From Trema orientale (lineage: Eukaryota; Streptophyta; Magnoliopsida; Rosales; Cannabaceae), in NCBI GenBank assembly GCA_002914845.1, contig JXTC01000272.1, positions 100,360-164,359 of the forward strand: a stretch of 64,000 nucleotides of DNA. The letters run 5' to 3'. Below the pieces are notes generated by a model that saw nothing but the letters and a program-made list of their open reading frames with translations, had not been told where the DNA came from and searched no databases. Within the stretch, counting starts at the first letter, position 1; each line of letters starts with the position of its first letter. The translations under genes and the position numbers were made by a program. Below are positions 1-11,590 of this stretch, one piece after another.

Positions 1-120
1 CCGACGGCCGGCGGGTGGTGAGGCGGAGGAGAAGTGGGTGGTGGGTTTTAGAGAGAGAGAGAGGGGAGAGACGGAGATGGAGATGGAGAGGAGAGAGAGG
101 CGATGATAAACTTTGTGAAG
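1..120 (-). other. Possible 5' leader of a gene lying off the left edge
   Basis: On the minus strand this GC-richer stretch is a CT-rich purine-poor tract, with CTCTCT and CCATCT repeats followed by CCGCC-rich sequence. Such tracts are common in plant 5' leaders, and no ATG occurs in it on the minus strand. It stands out from the AT-rich DNA to its right. I infer a leader or promoter edge of a leftward gene. A candidate is the functional glutamyl endopeptidase expected next to CP12 from gene order, but nothing in the sequence proves this. Confidence 0.25.
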
Positions 121-297
121 GCGCATCATTGGCCGATTTCGATTATGATTGATATTATTCCCATTGGGCTGTGCAACACCGTGTACTACTTACTTTGTAC
201 TTACCGCACTGTACCCCCCCATACCATTTTTTGACGCCCACAACAAAAGACCCATCAATTTTGGAAGCCCCCCACTATTTCCTCGTCCTTTTTACCT

Positions 298-328
<31 letters not shown>

Positions 329-1236
329 TTTTTGAATGCTCCCTAGCCTCCTTAAGTATTTAAAAAAAAAAAAAAAAAGAGGGTATTTTTTCCCTTCTGA
401 AAAGGGAAATGTAATAGAAGGCTTAAAAATTTGTTCACTAGTATGACAAGTGAGTTATACAATGACTCTGTGTGTAGATACGATATCGTACATTGTCTTC
501 TTTAGTTCGTGCTGATATCTGCATCTAAGCCAGACCGACAAGAACTTTACCCTTGAAGATTTCCAATATTAACTACTTTAACAAGAATAAAGAAAAACTA
601 GTATGGAAAAGATGGTAATTGAGAAGCTCATTTTCGAGTACCTCTACTGCGTACAGTTGTTAACTTAAAGCACTTGAAAACAATGACATCAGTAAAGACT
701 TGGTCAGAAAATAACTTTGAGCTATGCTAGCCTCAGTTGTTCGTGTGGCAATTATTAACATTACAATCATCGTTATCGTGGCCCTATAATGGATAATTTT
801 TTTAAATAACTGTATGAGACCAAAAGTTCTTTTCCTTATTTTTCTTTTTTTTTTCTTGTTTTGTTTTAGTATCTCACTTTGATGGTGGAGAAGAATTCAT
901 AACAACAATGATCTTTGGCGTCAAGCAAGTCCCCCATGTAGCCATACTTAAATCTTCATTTGTATCGAGTACTATTTGACGGACAAAATTTCTCATGGAA
1001 TGTGCATGACGCATTTTCTCATGCGGCGTAGGGCCGGCTCAAATACTTATGGAAACTTAGGCAAATCCTCTAATATTGGCCTTTTCAATTTGACTGGCTG
1101 CATAGGCACTGGGGACACAAAATGGACGAAAATCAAAATTTTAACGACTAACGACACTATGAGCTTTGGTCATTTTAGCATATGAAACTGAGAGCTTGCC
1201 ACCTGAGAATTTGCCACAAAGGAAGGTTGATTTTAC
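121..1236. other. Intergenic, no intact gene
   Basis: AT-rich DNA with long T and A runs near 296-380 and 840-860. I see no intact gene. On the minus strand near 930-1020 there is a weak resemblance to the C-terminal end of glutamyl endopeptidase (a short MHxP-like stretch followed by a stop), which would extend the pseudogene to the right of it. That resemblance is too faint to annotate. Confidence 0.4.
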
Positions 1237-1800
1237 CTGCATAGGTAGAGTTCTGGGATCATTGTATTGTTCTCCATGGATAAGCAAAATTGGCTTCTCA
1301 AATTTATTAGCCGACATGAAAGTACTCAACTTTATGTTAAAGTATCTGTAGCCTCCCAAAGGATTCTAATAACCTCTTCCTACGTCAATATAGATTGAAG
1401 AATTCAGACCATATTAAACCTGAAACATATAAAACTTTTCCCTTGAGCATTCACTTCTTCGCATAAGTTAAGCTATTCTAATTATGTAGAGTCCATACCT
1501 GAAAACCAGGAGGAGTTAAGTGTTCGGTTGTAAGCACCAGGACAAGCAATTCCACAGGAGAAGATGAGGGGCATGGGCCAAGAGGTTCCTGGTCACAATG
1601 CACCGCAGGAATGTCCTCCCATAGCAATCTTGTTTGGATGAGACACATTAATAAGCGCAGCACCAGAAGACTTCAGTCAGAAATTTAAACCTTAACCATG
1701 AAAATAGAATTCAAAAGATACAGCAAAGCTCACTCCATGATGGATAACTTCCTTCACAGCGGCCCTCCTCACTTGCAATCCATTGCTCCACACATCTGGT
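1237..1800 (-). pseudogene. Decayed glutamyl endopeptidase (CGEP) fragment
   Basis: Three consecutive minus-strand blocks match the catalytic domain of plant chloroplast glutamyl endopeptidase, an S9 serine peptidase. Block 1 (about 1798-1733) reads VEQWIAS and then, after a frameshift, AAVKEVIHHGV. Block 2 (about 1650-1501) reads SHPNKIAMGGHSCGAL, then after a one-base loss NLLAHAPHL and AYNRTLTPPGFQ, and ends at a CAG/gtatgg donor. Block 3 (about 1350-1237) reads STFMSANKFEKPILLIHGE and ends at CAG/gtaaaa. The family motif around the catalytic serine is GHSYGAF; here it is GHSCGAL followed at once by a stop. The N-terminal exons and the rest of the protein are missing. The identity comes from remembered family motifs and the frameshifts are seen directly. 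In Arabidopsis CGEP lies next to CP12, as here, so this is either a dead tandem copy or the relic of the ancestral gene. Confidence 0.75.
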
Positions 1801-3025
1801 GACAAACAGGATTGTATCTCAAACGAAAAACCAAGAGCATAAATGGCACTTCTTTTACATAAAATAAAGTAGTTGAGGGTGTTTTAACCAAATCAAAGCA
1901 GCAGAAAGTCTACGTGTAATTGTACAGTTTGTGCTACCAACAGTCACATCTGATGCAGTTATTGGATCTCAACCCTCTATTTATGTGGGGCTCACGTAAG
2001 TCCCATTATAAGATGACCCAGATGTGTCAGACGCGATTGACGCTAGCACCGCTCATAATTATACATAATTCTAATCTAAAAAAAAGTACATAATTCTGCA
2101 GGCTTAAAAAGGTTACAGGAAAATAAATCAAGTGTAGCAGTCATGTTGTTTGCACAGTTAAAAATTCTACCTCAAAAAATATACATGTTTCAGTATTTTG
2201 CTTCTCCCTTATATGTCAGACATTTCTTGGCAAAGTCTATAACTTCACTGCTCAATTTTTATGTGCATAAAAATTTAACTGTGCATTTCTTTATGCCTCA
2301 CATTATCGGACTCTAATTCGCACCCTACATGATAAAACTATGCCCCGAAGAATATATCGTCACTAGAAAGATGTGAATCAAGTAATATATTAAACTAGTT
2401 ACACAAGTGAAATCATGGAATGGCTGGAAACAAAAACTTACCATTGCAAAAACTACTACTACCTATCGTTTGATTCCTCATTACCCTCACCAATAATTGG
2501 GATTGTTGGTACATATAGAATAGCAAGCCTTCAATCGTTGAAGCAACAACTTGGTCCATCAGATTGAAATAGATAGAAGTTATAAGGTGTCATGCAAAGA
2601 AGAATTATAAATGCAGCTGAAAAAACAAAAGAGAGGAAATAGGTAGTCATGCACAAAAGCCTTTAGTCATAAACTAAATTGAAAGCAATCTTTTGCAGTA
2701 CATAACCAGTAAAGAGTTGATGGTTTGGAACCAAATTCGGCCATTTGATTTGCCCAAGAACACATTCGTCGATTGAGATAGGTTGCGGGCCCGCAACCAA
2801 ACCGGTTCCACTTTCCCTGACCCAGGTGCAATAGGATCCATTGGTTTGGGCTGGAAGGCTGGACATAATACTATGACTCATTGAGTCAAGGGGATATACT
2901 AAAGGACTAATTGCATTAATAGCCCCTAAAATAAACTTATTATATAATTTTGGTCTTTAACTTTGAACTTACGTGGTAGACTACTATGAACTATGCAATT
3001 ATTACAATAATGATTCTATCATAAA
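1801..3025. other. Intergenic, no gene recognised
   Basis: AT-rich sequence. A minus-strand open frame at 2663-2881 (72 residues) is open but resembles no family I know. It is likely chance or transposon debris. Confidence 0.4.
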
Positions 3026-3579
3026 CTAGACGTTATACTGCGCTTTGCGCGATACGGTATTAATTTATAATTAGGTTCAATGTATTACAATATTAAAGAA
3101 TGTATTTGTCTCTATATTTATTTTGATGAGATGAATATTACATAACTTTTTATTCAATGGACTAAATTTAATATAAGGTATAATTAATATTAAATTAAAT
3201 ATAATATTATATAAAATATTAAACAATGTATTTATTTTTACATTTATTTTGATGCAACGAATGTATCACAGGTATTAGTTAAACAATGTATTTATTTTTA
3301 CATTTATTTTGATACAACGAATGTGTCACAGCTATTTGTTCGATGAACTAAATTTAATATAAAGTATCAATTAATATTAAACTAAATATAATATTATATA
3401 ATACAAATATATATTTCAACCAATTATAGCAAAGAAAAATAATAATAGGACCAATCATATTATGAAAAAATTATGATTTTTCTAAAAATTTTAAAAATAG
3501 AATGGTGATCAAAGAAGCTATCAAAATTTTTACACTCTCTCTGCTCCAGGCTTAATATATATATATATATATAGATAGA
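3026..3579 (-). mobile_element. Short non-autonomous Helitron
   Basis: Read on the minus strand, the element starts with TC after an A at 3580. It runs through a (TA)n tract and the conserved start TTAAGCCTGGAGCAGAGAG, and ends with the hairpin CGCGCAAAGCGC about 10 bases before CTAG, followed by T at 3025. A 5' TC, a GC hairpin near the 3' end, a CTRR terminus and insertion between A and T are the diagnostic marks of plant Helitrons. The 554-bp interior codes for nothing. It contains a tandem 60-base repeat near 3226-3340. Two truncated relatives lie near 11.3 and 11.85 kb on the plus strand. Confidence 0.72.
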
Positions 3580-5370
3580 TTGTTAAACTTTTAATTGAAA
3601 TGAATTATATGCAAAGGATACAATTTGATAATTTTACTGAGAATGATTTGACTCTCATAATTTAACAATCCCAATCATATATTTTTTATATATATTTTTT
3701 TTTTTTGTTAAAACTAACAGTTTATGACAAAATGGCTATTATTGTAACAATCAAATAATTCATGATAGTTCACTATGTAAATTGAAAGTTCAAGGACAAA
3801 GTGGTATAGTTCAAGGGCTACTACTGTAATTAGACTATATTAAATAAAAAATATAATTCTTATATTTATATAATGTCATAAAATGACATTTATATTTTAT
3901 TTTTTTTCAGTTTATTTTCCATATGTTTTGAAAAATATAGGAAAAATCCATTGAAAAAAAAAACCTTGTAATTTGGCTACCTCTAAAATATGTCCATCTA
4001 ATGTAAGTTAAATTAGGGGAATAGATAGAAAATGACAAAATTATCCTTAATCAATGATAGATTTGTCATTAAAGTAACTTAAGAATCGTCTATATTAGTT
4101 TCTAAATATTTTTTTGTTTTTTTAATGACCTAACAAGTGATAAAACAATTTCCAAATAACAATCCGTATATCCAAACATAAACTGAAAATGTAATATAAA
4201 CTTATAAATCCGTATATCCCCTCAAAGTTGCCATCCCCAACTTATATCTATTATTTACTAAGGAAAAATTTTTCATTTCTTATTAATATTACCCATTTAG
4301 ATTACATAAAAAGATCGAATTTTAAAAATAGTCAAATTACAAGACTTTTTATAACCAAAAAAAAAAAGTAGTGTTTTCTTATATTTCTTAAAATATAAGG
4401 GATTTTGAGGGGAAAAAAAGTGTTTTGAGAAAAAAAAAAAGAAAAAGAAAACAAATTTATTATATCATAACTCTTCTTTATTATTATTGTTGTTTCTTTT
4501 TCAAATTATGGTCAAAACATTAACAAATGACTGGTTGATTATCTGTACAGCATAAAGTTGCTGAATTTTGCTTCGCTTATGAAGCTTTCCTTAATGAAAG
4601 GCCCAACCCGAATCTAAAACAATTTTTAAAAAATAAAATAAAATTTTTATTTCATAAAATATTAAAGAGGTTGCGGATCACGCTTCTTCAAAGTTAGGAA
4701 AAAAAAATTAATAACAAAACAAAACAAAAACGTAATTTTTTTATGGAGATAATAGTTCATGAAATGCACGTTTATCTAACTGTCTTAAACTAGTGTTGAT
4801 ATTTTATGGTGAGTTATTGGACACTTGGCTGCCCTCAACAAGAACCGTTCTTCACTTTCTAGTTTCTAAGCAACGTGGATTAAACTACTTGCTTCATATT
4901 TTCCAGTTGGCATAACGAAGACGCCAAAAATACCTATTGCTGATTTTTATTTTATTAAAAGGAAAATAGGCCATTTAGGCTATTTCTGATATTTTTAATT
5001 TTTTTCCCCCTTGAACCTGATATTTTAATACGCGAAAGATTTCGCCTAGTCAAAGTCTCCAAAAGGCAGCCAAAAGTTATCACTATTCGCAGTTAATTAA
5101 ACGCTAGTACGAAACTTCCACTTTTTGATATTTTGTCATGATATTGAAATGATAATTAGCTTCTTCTTTTTTTTCCTCTTTTCTATTATAATCTCCTATT
5201 TTCCATAATTTTTTTTATTTTTTTTTCAAAACTAAAATGTAAGAACTAGAACAGTTCCCAGTTTTGAGAGAAAACAACACAACACTTGTTTTAGCCAATG
5301 CCAAGTGTAAATACGAATAGCAAAAGGGAACATTTTGAAAACCGAGATATTTTCCTCGATGAAATATCTG
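3580..5370. other. Intergenic AT-rich DNA
   Basis: Strongly AT-rich with many homopolymer runs. No gene, RNA or complete transposon was recognised. The last few hundred bases precede CP12 and presumably hold its distal promoter. Confidence 0.4.
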
Positions 5371-5380
5371 ACATAAAGGC

Positions 5381-5418
5381 TGACGTGGAAGTGGATGATT
5401 GGTTAGTACCTGATAAGA
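5381..5418 (+). promoter_or_regulatory. Candidate light-response elements upstream of CP12
   Basis: TGACGTGG (ACGT core, 5381-5388) and GATAAGA (I-box, 5412-5418) lie 130-165 bases before the CP12 start codon. Pairs of ACGT-core and I-box motifs are typical of light-regulated photosynthesis genes. Both motifs are short and occur by chance, so this is a suggestion from context only. Confidence 0.3.
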
Positions 5419-5545
5419 ATTGTGTGCTCGGAAACCACTCAAACCCAAATTATAACCCAATCCATCTCGCTCATCGTCATAGTCTATCAACATTACCAAA
5501 ATCAGTACTCTACATTGCTTACTTCAAAGAAAACCAACACAAAAA

Positions 5546-5932
5546 ATGGCAACAACAATGGCTGGTGTGAGTCTCTCAGCCCCGAGAGTCGTCGCAGCCA
5601 GAGGAGCAGAGTCAGTGAAGGCCCAGCCCATGAGCCCCACGTGGCTGAACCAGCCGTGGAAGAGGTCAGCATCCATCCGCCGCATGGTTGTACGGCCCGT
5701 GTACGCTGCCCCAGATAAGATATCGGAGAAGGTGGCGGAGAGCATCAAGAGCGCGGAGGACGCCTGCTCGGAGAACCCGGCAAGCGGCGAGTGCGTGGCG
5801 GCGTGGGACGAGGTGGAGGAGCTGAGCGCGGCCGCTAGCCACGCCCGGGACAAGAAGAAGTCATCTGACCCTTTGGAGGAGTACTGTAAGGACAACCCGG
5901 AAACTGATGAGTGCCGTACTTATGAAGACTGA
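5546..5932 (+). CDS. CP12: Calvin cycle protein CP12, chloroplastic
   Basis: CP12 is a small intrinsically disordered stroma protein that links GAPDH and phosphoribulokinase into an inactive complex in the dark and releases them when thioredoxin reduces it in the light. The gene is a single intronless ORF of 128 residues. Residues 1 to about 54 are basic and rich in Ser, Ala and Arg, as expected of a transit peptide. The mature part holds the core AWDEVEEL (86-93), the N-terminal cysteine pair C74/C83 and the C-terminal pair C114/C123 within YCKDNPETDEC, then an acidic end (RTYED). All four redox cysteines are present. The start is the first ATG of the frame; a second Met at residue 5 is possible. 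The coding region is much more GC-rich than its surroundings. It faces the bZIP gene tail to tail. Function is from the family; residues are read from the sequence. Confidence 0.96.
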   Translation: MATTMAGVSLSAPRVVAARGAESVKAQPMSPTWLNQPWKRSASIRRMVVRPVYAAPDKISEKVAESIKSAEDACSENPASGECVAAWDEVEELSAAASHARDKKKSSDPLEEYCKDNPETDECRTYED

Positions 5933-7060
5933 AATTTTAGGCTTTTAGCAATAGCAAGCATAAATTCCAAAGTTTTTCAAAAAAACTTATAATTGCTAGA
6001 CTCAAGCTGTTATCATATGACGATTACGCGCTTTCACTCTGTGTTTGTTAATTAATTCTCTCTCCATGAAACTATATTTTGGTGATGATTACTTTTCTAT
6101 TGAGTTTATAATTATATTGGTATACTATTCTCTAGTAACTGTTCCTAAGTACTCTATTTTCTTTTCTTTTCTGTTCAGTTATTTTCACATGGTAATTAGT
6201 TTAGATGTCAATCTTAGCTGAGGTCATGTATGTAACCTTTAATTCACGGCAGAGACAGTTCATCAGCATTAGTACCGGAGTGTCAAGACTTAAAAAAGAC
6301 TTTAAGTTAATGCATGCCTAGTTGCCTACTACTTATAGAAGTGCGCCAGCTATGTAATACTCGAAGAGTACTTTTTATTCGTTACTTTTGTCTACTACAT
6401 AAGCAACGCGTTTCATGTAATTGCTCAACCCCCACTTCCTGTGTTATTAGCTGTAATTACGTTTTCTGCATGTTCTCATAGTCATAGATAGGACTATTAA
6501 AATTCAAACTACTGATCCGGATAGAATAGTTGGGGATCTAGAAGGCTTTTGTTAAGTGGAAGAAAAGGATAACAGCTTCAATTTCTAGAAGTTGAAAGCT
6601 AGCTTGAAGCAGCTAACAGGGCGTGTTTTGGGCGCCCTGTAATGGGTGTTGGTCTTGACTCTTGGTAGCAAGTGAGAGACAAGCTAAAAGAAATGAACTG
6701 GGTTTTGGTATACAAGCTATAAGTAAACGTATATGAATGAAGGTGGGGTGAGAGTATTAAGTCTACCCTTATCATGAATATTCGTTTATGTAATATTCCA
6801 AGTATTCCAAGGTGCGAGGAAGGAGTCGTGAACATGATATGGATAACTGGATATGCATATGAGGACCAGAAGTAAAGTCGCCCACGGCGGTCTCATCTTT
6901 TATTTTCTTTTCTTTCCGTTATTCTTCCCCATTAGTCAAATATCCTGATAAAGTTAGCATCTAATGGTTTTCCTACCATATAGAGCAGAGCTACATAGAG
7001 GCGGCTGAAATTTGAGGATTTGGTTTTGTGCCGCCATCCTTATCGGTTATTAGAAAATAT
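5933..7060. other. CP12 3' region and intergenic DNA
   Basis: The first 200-300 bases are probably the CP12 3' UTR. The remainder shows no coding pattern. A 78-residue minus-strand frame at 6599-6835 has no recognisable domain and is taken as chance. Confidence 0.4.
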
Positions 7061-7470
7061 CGTCACATGACAATATAATTGAGAAACCATAAACAGAGAA
7101 ACAGATCTTTTATAACATCAAAGTCTCACACTTGAGGCTAAAACATATCAAAACACGCACAAACATGAAACATCCCATTTTATAAGCGAATGATAGTCAT
7201 ACAACCTTCTACATTGAGACAGCAAAAACCAAACACACCACCATAAACAAGTCTGTGCAAAGACACTAAATTTATTGGGACGCCACATCAAACGCTAAGC
7301 TAGACACAAAAATACAAGATAACACTAATATAACAAAGTGACCCAATTATAAAAAATAAAAAAAAAATAAATAAAAAGCTAGTACAAAGCACCAAAACAG
7401 CAAACCAACCAAAAACAACAGACTTCACACGATGAAGCACTTCTTCTTCTTCTCCCAAATGAATGCGAGA

Positions 7471-7902
7471 TCAATTGAGATACATGTCAGCAGACGCCGC
7501 GATGGGCTGGATGGGATAGGCGAGCTGCCACGGCTTCAGGAGAGGATCCGGTATCTCGGGGATGTCGACGGCGAGGCCGCTGACATCCTCGACAATCTGG
7601 AGCACCGAGTTGAGGGACCGCAAGCGATCGGTCAGCTCCATCGCTTGAGCCCTCATCACGTTGTTAGTGGATTCAACCTGCATGTAGGCCTGCTCTTTGG
7701 CATTGATACTCTGCTGAATTTGAGTGATCGCGATCTGCAGACGGCTAACTTCGCCGGTCAGATCCTCCAGCTGCTTCTGCTTCCTCATTCGGGACCGCCG
7801 AGCCGATTCGCGGTTCGAAAGCATCCGCTTCCTCTTCCTCTCGTCGATCGTCCCGGCCGACCCGTCAGATCCAGAGCTCGCCTGGCGCTGAATCGATCCC
7901 AT
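7471..7902 (-). CDS. bZIP53: bZIP transcription factor, group S1, bZIP53-like
   Basis: Intronless 143-residue protein. The basic region carries NRESARRSR with the invariant N30-x7-R38 spacing, preceded by ERKRKRMLS. The zipper follows with heptad positions L48, L55, I62, V76, M83, L90 and L97. The C-terminal part has the group S1 pattern [21 protein letters not shown] and [11 protein letters not shown]. The N-terminus MGSIQRQ and the C-terminus fit Arabidopsis bZIP53 better than bZIP11 or bZIP44. S1 bZIPs bind ACGT boxes, usually as heterodimers with group C bZIPs, and control proline and asparagine metabolism, sugar starvation responses and seed maturation genes. The leader is about 540 nt long and contains the conserved sucrose-control uORF, so translation is probably repressed by sucrose. 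The 3' UTR probably reaches about 7060. The ortholog assignment also rests on the neighbouring CP12 gene. Confidence 0.9.
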   Translation of the reverse strand: MGSIQRQASSGSDGSAGTIDERKRKRMLSNRESARRSRMRKQKQLEDLTGEVSRLQIAITQIQQSINAKEQAYMQVESTNNVMRAQAMELTDRLRSLNSVLQIVEDVSGLAVDIPEIPDPLLKPWQLAYPIQPIAASADMYLN

Positions 7903-8087
7903 TTTTTGGGATTTCTCTTCTTTTTTTTTCTTGATGGGGTTTTAATTAATCGATAAAAATTAGAGTAATTTCAAGAAATTAGATTAGGAAAATTAGGGAT
8001 CAGAGTCGAAAATCAAAACGAAAAAAAAAAATTGAAAACTAAATACGAAATCTGAGATGACGACGATGATGATTATGACGAACTAGT

Positions 8088-8174
8088 TCATGAGAACACG
8101 TAGAACCAGTAGAGAAAAACAACAGAGAAGGAGTGAAGCAAACGGATTCGCCGCATGAGGGTAGAGAATGTCAT
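8088..8174 (-). CDS. Conserved peptide uORF (sucrose-control peptide)
   Basis: A 28-codon upstream ORF in the leader of the bZIP gene ends 185 nt before the main start codon. Its C-terminal half reads LLHSFSVVFLYWFYVFS and then stops, which matches the SC-peptide of group S1 bZIP leaders (SFSVVFLYWFY core). A second in-frame Met at residue 7 could also start it. In Arabidopsis this peptide stalls the ribosome when sucrose is high and blocks translation of the main bZIP ORF. Conservation of the hydrophobic aromatic C-terminus up to the stop codon supports function here. The match is from memory, but the block is too long and distinctive to be chance. Confidence 0.93.
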   Translation of the reverse strand: MTFSTLMRRIRLLHSFSVVFLYWFYVFS

Positions 8175-8468
8175 AGAAAATCAAGATTCATTGATATTAA
8201 TCTACAAAACCCCCCAAAATTCTCAAAACCCAGATCAGATCTACAAGAAAGGAACGAAACCCCCAAATCAAAAACCCTAGATTAGGATTTTGATTGATCA
8301 ACAGAAATATAGAATAGAACAGACCAGAACCTAAAGACGAAGGAAAACAGGAGAGAAAACCCAAAGGAAGGAAAGGAAAACTTAGCTGAAACGGAGAACT
8401 TTTTGAGAATATGCGTGTAGAGATGCGAAGCAAAGGGAAAGAAGGTTAGGGCAGTAGAAGAAGAGGGG

Positions 8469-8478
8469 ATTAAATAGG
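8469..8478 (-). promoter_or_regulatory. Candidate TATA box of the bZIP gene
   Basis: CCTATTTAAT on the minus strand sits about 30 bases upstream of a pyrimidine-rich stretch near 8440. Transcription from there would give a leader of about 540 nt that includes the conserved uORF. No other TATA-like site fits as well in this position. Confidence 0.35.
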
Positions 8479-8479
8479 A

Positions 8480-11259
8480 AAAAGTCGGCGTGGGATTGTG
8501 GATTAGTGTTATTTTTTTTTAAAAATGGATATCTGAGTGTCGTTTTCTGATTGGCTGGTATTAACTTTCACGGGTTTGGTGTTGGAACTTGTCGGTATCG
8601 TGGCTGGCGTGCGAAATGACGTCATTGGCCAGCTATAGTCTGTACACGTTTAAGGCACTTCCACGACCCTTCTTCCCTTTCTAGTTTCTGCCCTCCCCCT
8701 TTTTCTATTATTAAACGTTTTTTATTTCGGGGGGCTAAAAATAAAAGTAAAAAAGAACTGATTTCTTCCCTTTTCCATTTAGTTTTATTTTTTTCGCGAT
8801 GATAAACTTATTAATGGTATCAAATTTATTCATTCTGATATGTTTCTTTAAAATAAAATTTTCCAAATTGATCATCATTAATTAGAAACATACTAAAAAG
8901 GGCCATCAACAAATTAAGTATTGTGACATTAATTTGAGAATCAATTTTCTCTAGATCAATAGTAAAAAAAAAGGTTATTGTGAGTTAATTTTGTTTAAAT
9001 CAATAGTAGAATTAATTTTTTTAATACATACCATATCCAATTAAAAAAAATCCAAAACACACATAATAAAAGATAAATTTTTCTTCTTTTTTCTATTTTA
9101 ATGGAGAAGGTAGCGAGTCATATATATATAGAATTGGGGTTAAGTCATATAAAATTTGGTCAAGCTTCGATATTGAAAAAGCATTAATGTTGAGGGTGGG
9201 GTTTTGAACTTAAACTTCATTATTAACATGTACAATGTTATGATGTGTTATTCTGATCGATTATAAGTATATTTCAAGTAGATATTAATTTATCAATTAT
9301 AATCATTGAATAACATAAGTAAATTATATGTGGTGTTACACAAAAAAACTGTCGTTGCCTTATAATATTGCTCGTTATAAATAAGTAAGATTATCAAACA
9401 AATTAAATTTTGTTTCAAATTTCACTAAAATGATGTACGGCTTTTTTTTAAAAAAAATTATGACCTCATAATACAATGAGCCACTAAAATAATTTTATTT
9501 GTGCTTATGTTCAATTTTTAGTTTCTTATGAAAATTTTCACATCATATACTTACTCTTGGCTGGTGAGGAAATTGGTAGGTGAAGGTCTTAGGTGGGAAG
9601 TCGCCACACACATGTTAAGGCAAATGACAAAATTATTTTGTTTTATATATATTTATATATCTTCTTTCAATACAGACCCTTAGGATTATACGGACTCCAT
9701 ATTTCAAATTTTCAATATTGACGATCATAGATTAGGTTATGCCAATTGGCTATGGCTAGCTAAACTTCCTTAATTTATGTGTTTTTAAGTATTCATATAA
9801 ATAAGCTCCTGTAATAAATTAGGTCGGATAATAACAATATAAATGTTATTTAATTAATTAATGGAGAATATTAGGTTCATTGTTAGGTGAATAGTGCATC
9901 TGAAGTGGTTGCAATGACCAAAACTACAAAGTCACAATTACATATATGAATGCTCATGTTTTATAATGGAATGTTAATGAGATTTAAATTTGTAAACAAA
10001 TTAATCACGTTATTAATATTCATTATTCCTTAAAAGAATAATATTAGTAAGAGTTAAAAAGCTTCAATTATAGTACAAGAACAGAGGATTACAATTTCAA
10101 ACTCATCAAAAAAATAAATAAAAAGTAGATCATAAACACAACATCAACAAAAATTATGGGCTACCATAATTCTCCAAAAAAATAAGATAAAAATGACCAC
10201 CACCAAATAATTGTATTTGCCTGCTACTGGATTGCATCCTTGGTAGGTAAAGTACTATGATTCCAATACTAAACGAGATTCACACTCACTGAAAAAAAAA
10301 CTAATTCATTCACATTATATATATAAATTCAAAAAAAAAAAATCTCAAATTCAATATCTAATAAACAAAATTAAGAATCTATATAGATCAAGGATCTGGT
10401 GAAACTACAACCAGATCTAAATTTAGACTTATTAGAAAAAAAATAAAAACCGAAAAAATCTCTTATCTTCGAAAGGAGATTAGGGAGGATAGGAGAGGAG
10501 GAGAAAGGCCGGAGAATAAGATCAAAACATTCACTCTCCAGCCTCTTGTGAGAGCAAAGATATGAGTTTCTTTGAGAGAGAAAGAGAAACGGGGCTATTC
10601 AAATGATGACTTCTTTAAAAAAAGAAAGTGTGGCTTAATTAATGAGTTTATTTGTGCGAGAGAGATAAATGAGGCTATTTAAATGATGGTTTAAAAAAAA
10701 ATGTAGCTTAACTAATGATCACCGTTTATTACAACGATAAAGAAAAATAACTCACACACTCATTACAATCAAGGTTTGAACCCCTAGCTCCCCCTTTTGA
10801 ACTCACACACACGTCTTTCAAATTTTGGACCAACTGAACTAGCCTCGGTTGGCTTCGAATAATGAATTAATAACACTGAAGACATAAGAATTTAAAAAGT
10901 TAAATTAATGTGTGTACATCTATTGAATTAAAAAAAAATGAGATTTTGACCCGTATTGTTTGGAAATTGTTTTATAACATACTAGAATATGGTTTGTGCA
11001 ACATAAACCTGTAATCTTTTCATATACATATATATTTAAAGAAATCTTTTCATATTATAACATAAATAATTTGAAAATATGTCAATATATTAACATTTCG
11101 GGAAAAAAATCGTCAAAATTATAGGAGAGTGTGAATATTTTAGCCATTATCTTTCCCTAAAGACTTTCTCGTTTAAATGCATTCGTTTAGTTTTCCTATA
11201 TTGCCTTTGGTTGGATCCGTTTTAACTACCGAAATTTAATTAATGTCAAATTAATTAAA
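8480..11259. other. Intergenic AT-rich DNA
   Basis: No gene is seen in this 2.8 kb. The part next to 8480-8700 is the probable bZIP promoter and includes a TGACGTCA element near 8617. The rest is AT-rich with simple repeats and one 80-base tandem duplication described separately. Phrases such as gtttgaacccctagctccc near 10770 look like old retroelement debris, but no domain can be read. Confidence 0.4.
10564..10716 (+). repeat. Imperfect tandem duplication, unit about 80 bp
   Basis: Two adjacent copies (about 10564-10643 and 10644-10716) each begin GAGTTT, carry a GAGA run, then a GGCTATTNAAATGATG block, an A-run and a GTGGCTTAATTAAT-like end. The copies differ by about one base in eight plus small gaps, so the duplication is not recent. 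No function is suggested. Confidence 0.6.
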
Positions 11260-11261
11260 AT

Positions 11262-11340
11262 AATCTATCTATCTATATCTATCTATCTATCAATCTATAT
11301 CTATCTATTTATCTATCTGTCTATCTATCTATCTATATAT
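11262..11340 (+). repeat. (TCTA)n microsatellite at a Helitron 5' end
   Basis: Imperfect TCTA/TATC repeats with a few interruptions, directly followed by TATATATTAAGCCTGAAGCAG, the conserved start of the Helitron family seen at 3026-3579. The repeat appears to have expanded from the short TC-TA start of that family. Confidence 0.7.
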
Positions 11341-11590
11341 TAAGCCTGAAGCAGAAAGAAAATTAAAAAAAAATGTGATAACTTTTTTTATTATTATTCT
11401 ATTTTTAAATTTTTAGAAAATTTCCAATTAAACTCCTATTTTTTCATATTATGATCCATACTATGATTGGTCCTAATATATATGTATTATAAAATATAAT
11501 TTAATAATAATGATAGTATATATTAAATTTAGTTCCTTGAACAAATAATAATTTTACATTCATCTCATTAAATAAGAAAATATATTGTAG
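11335..11590 (+). mobile_element. Helitron 5' fragment (same family as 3.0 kb)
   Basis: After the TCTA repeat the sequence TTAAGCCTGAAGCAGAAAGA is followed by ATGTGATAACTTTTTT, GATTGGTCCTAATAT and TTAAATTTAGTTCCTTGAACAAA. These blocks occur in the same order in the minus-strand Helitron at 3026-3579. No GC hairpin or CTAG end is found downstream, so the copy is truncated. Confidence 0.55.

Noticed and set aside
5524-5895. Minus-strand ORF over CP12
   Set aside because: Antisense shadow of the CP12 coding region.
7432-7956. Plus-strand 174-residue ORF over the bZIP gene
   Set aside because: It is the antisense shadow of the GC-rich bZIP coding region; the minus strand has the clear bZIP domain.
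8197-8433. 78-residue ORF in the bZIP leader as a protein gene
   Set aside because: It lies within the inferred leader and has no domain; only the downstream short uORF shows known peptide conservation. It may be another uORF if the transcript starts above 8433.
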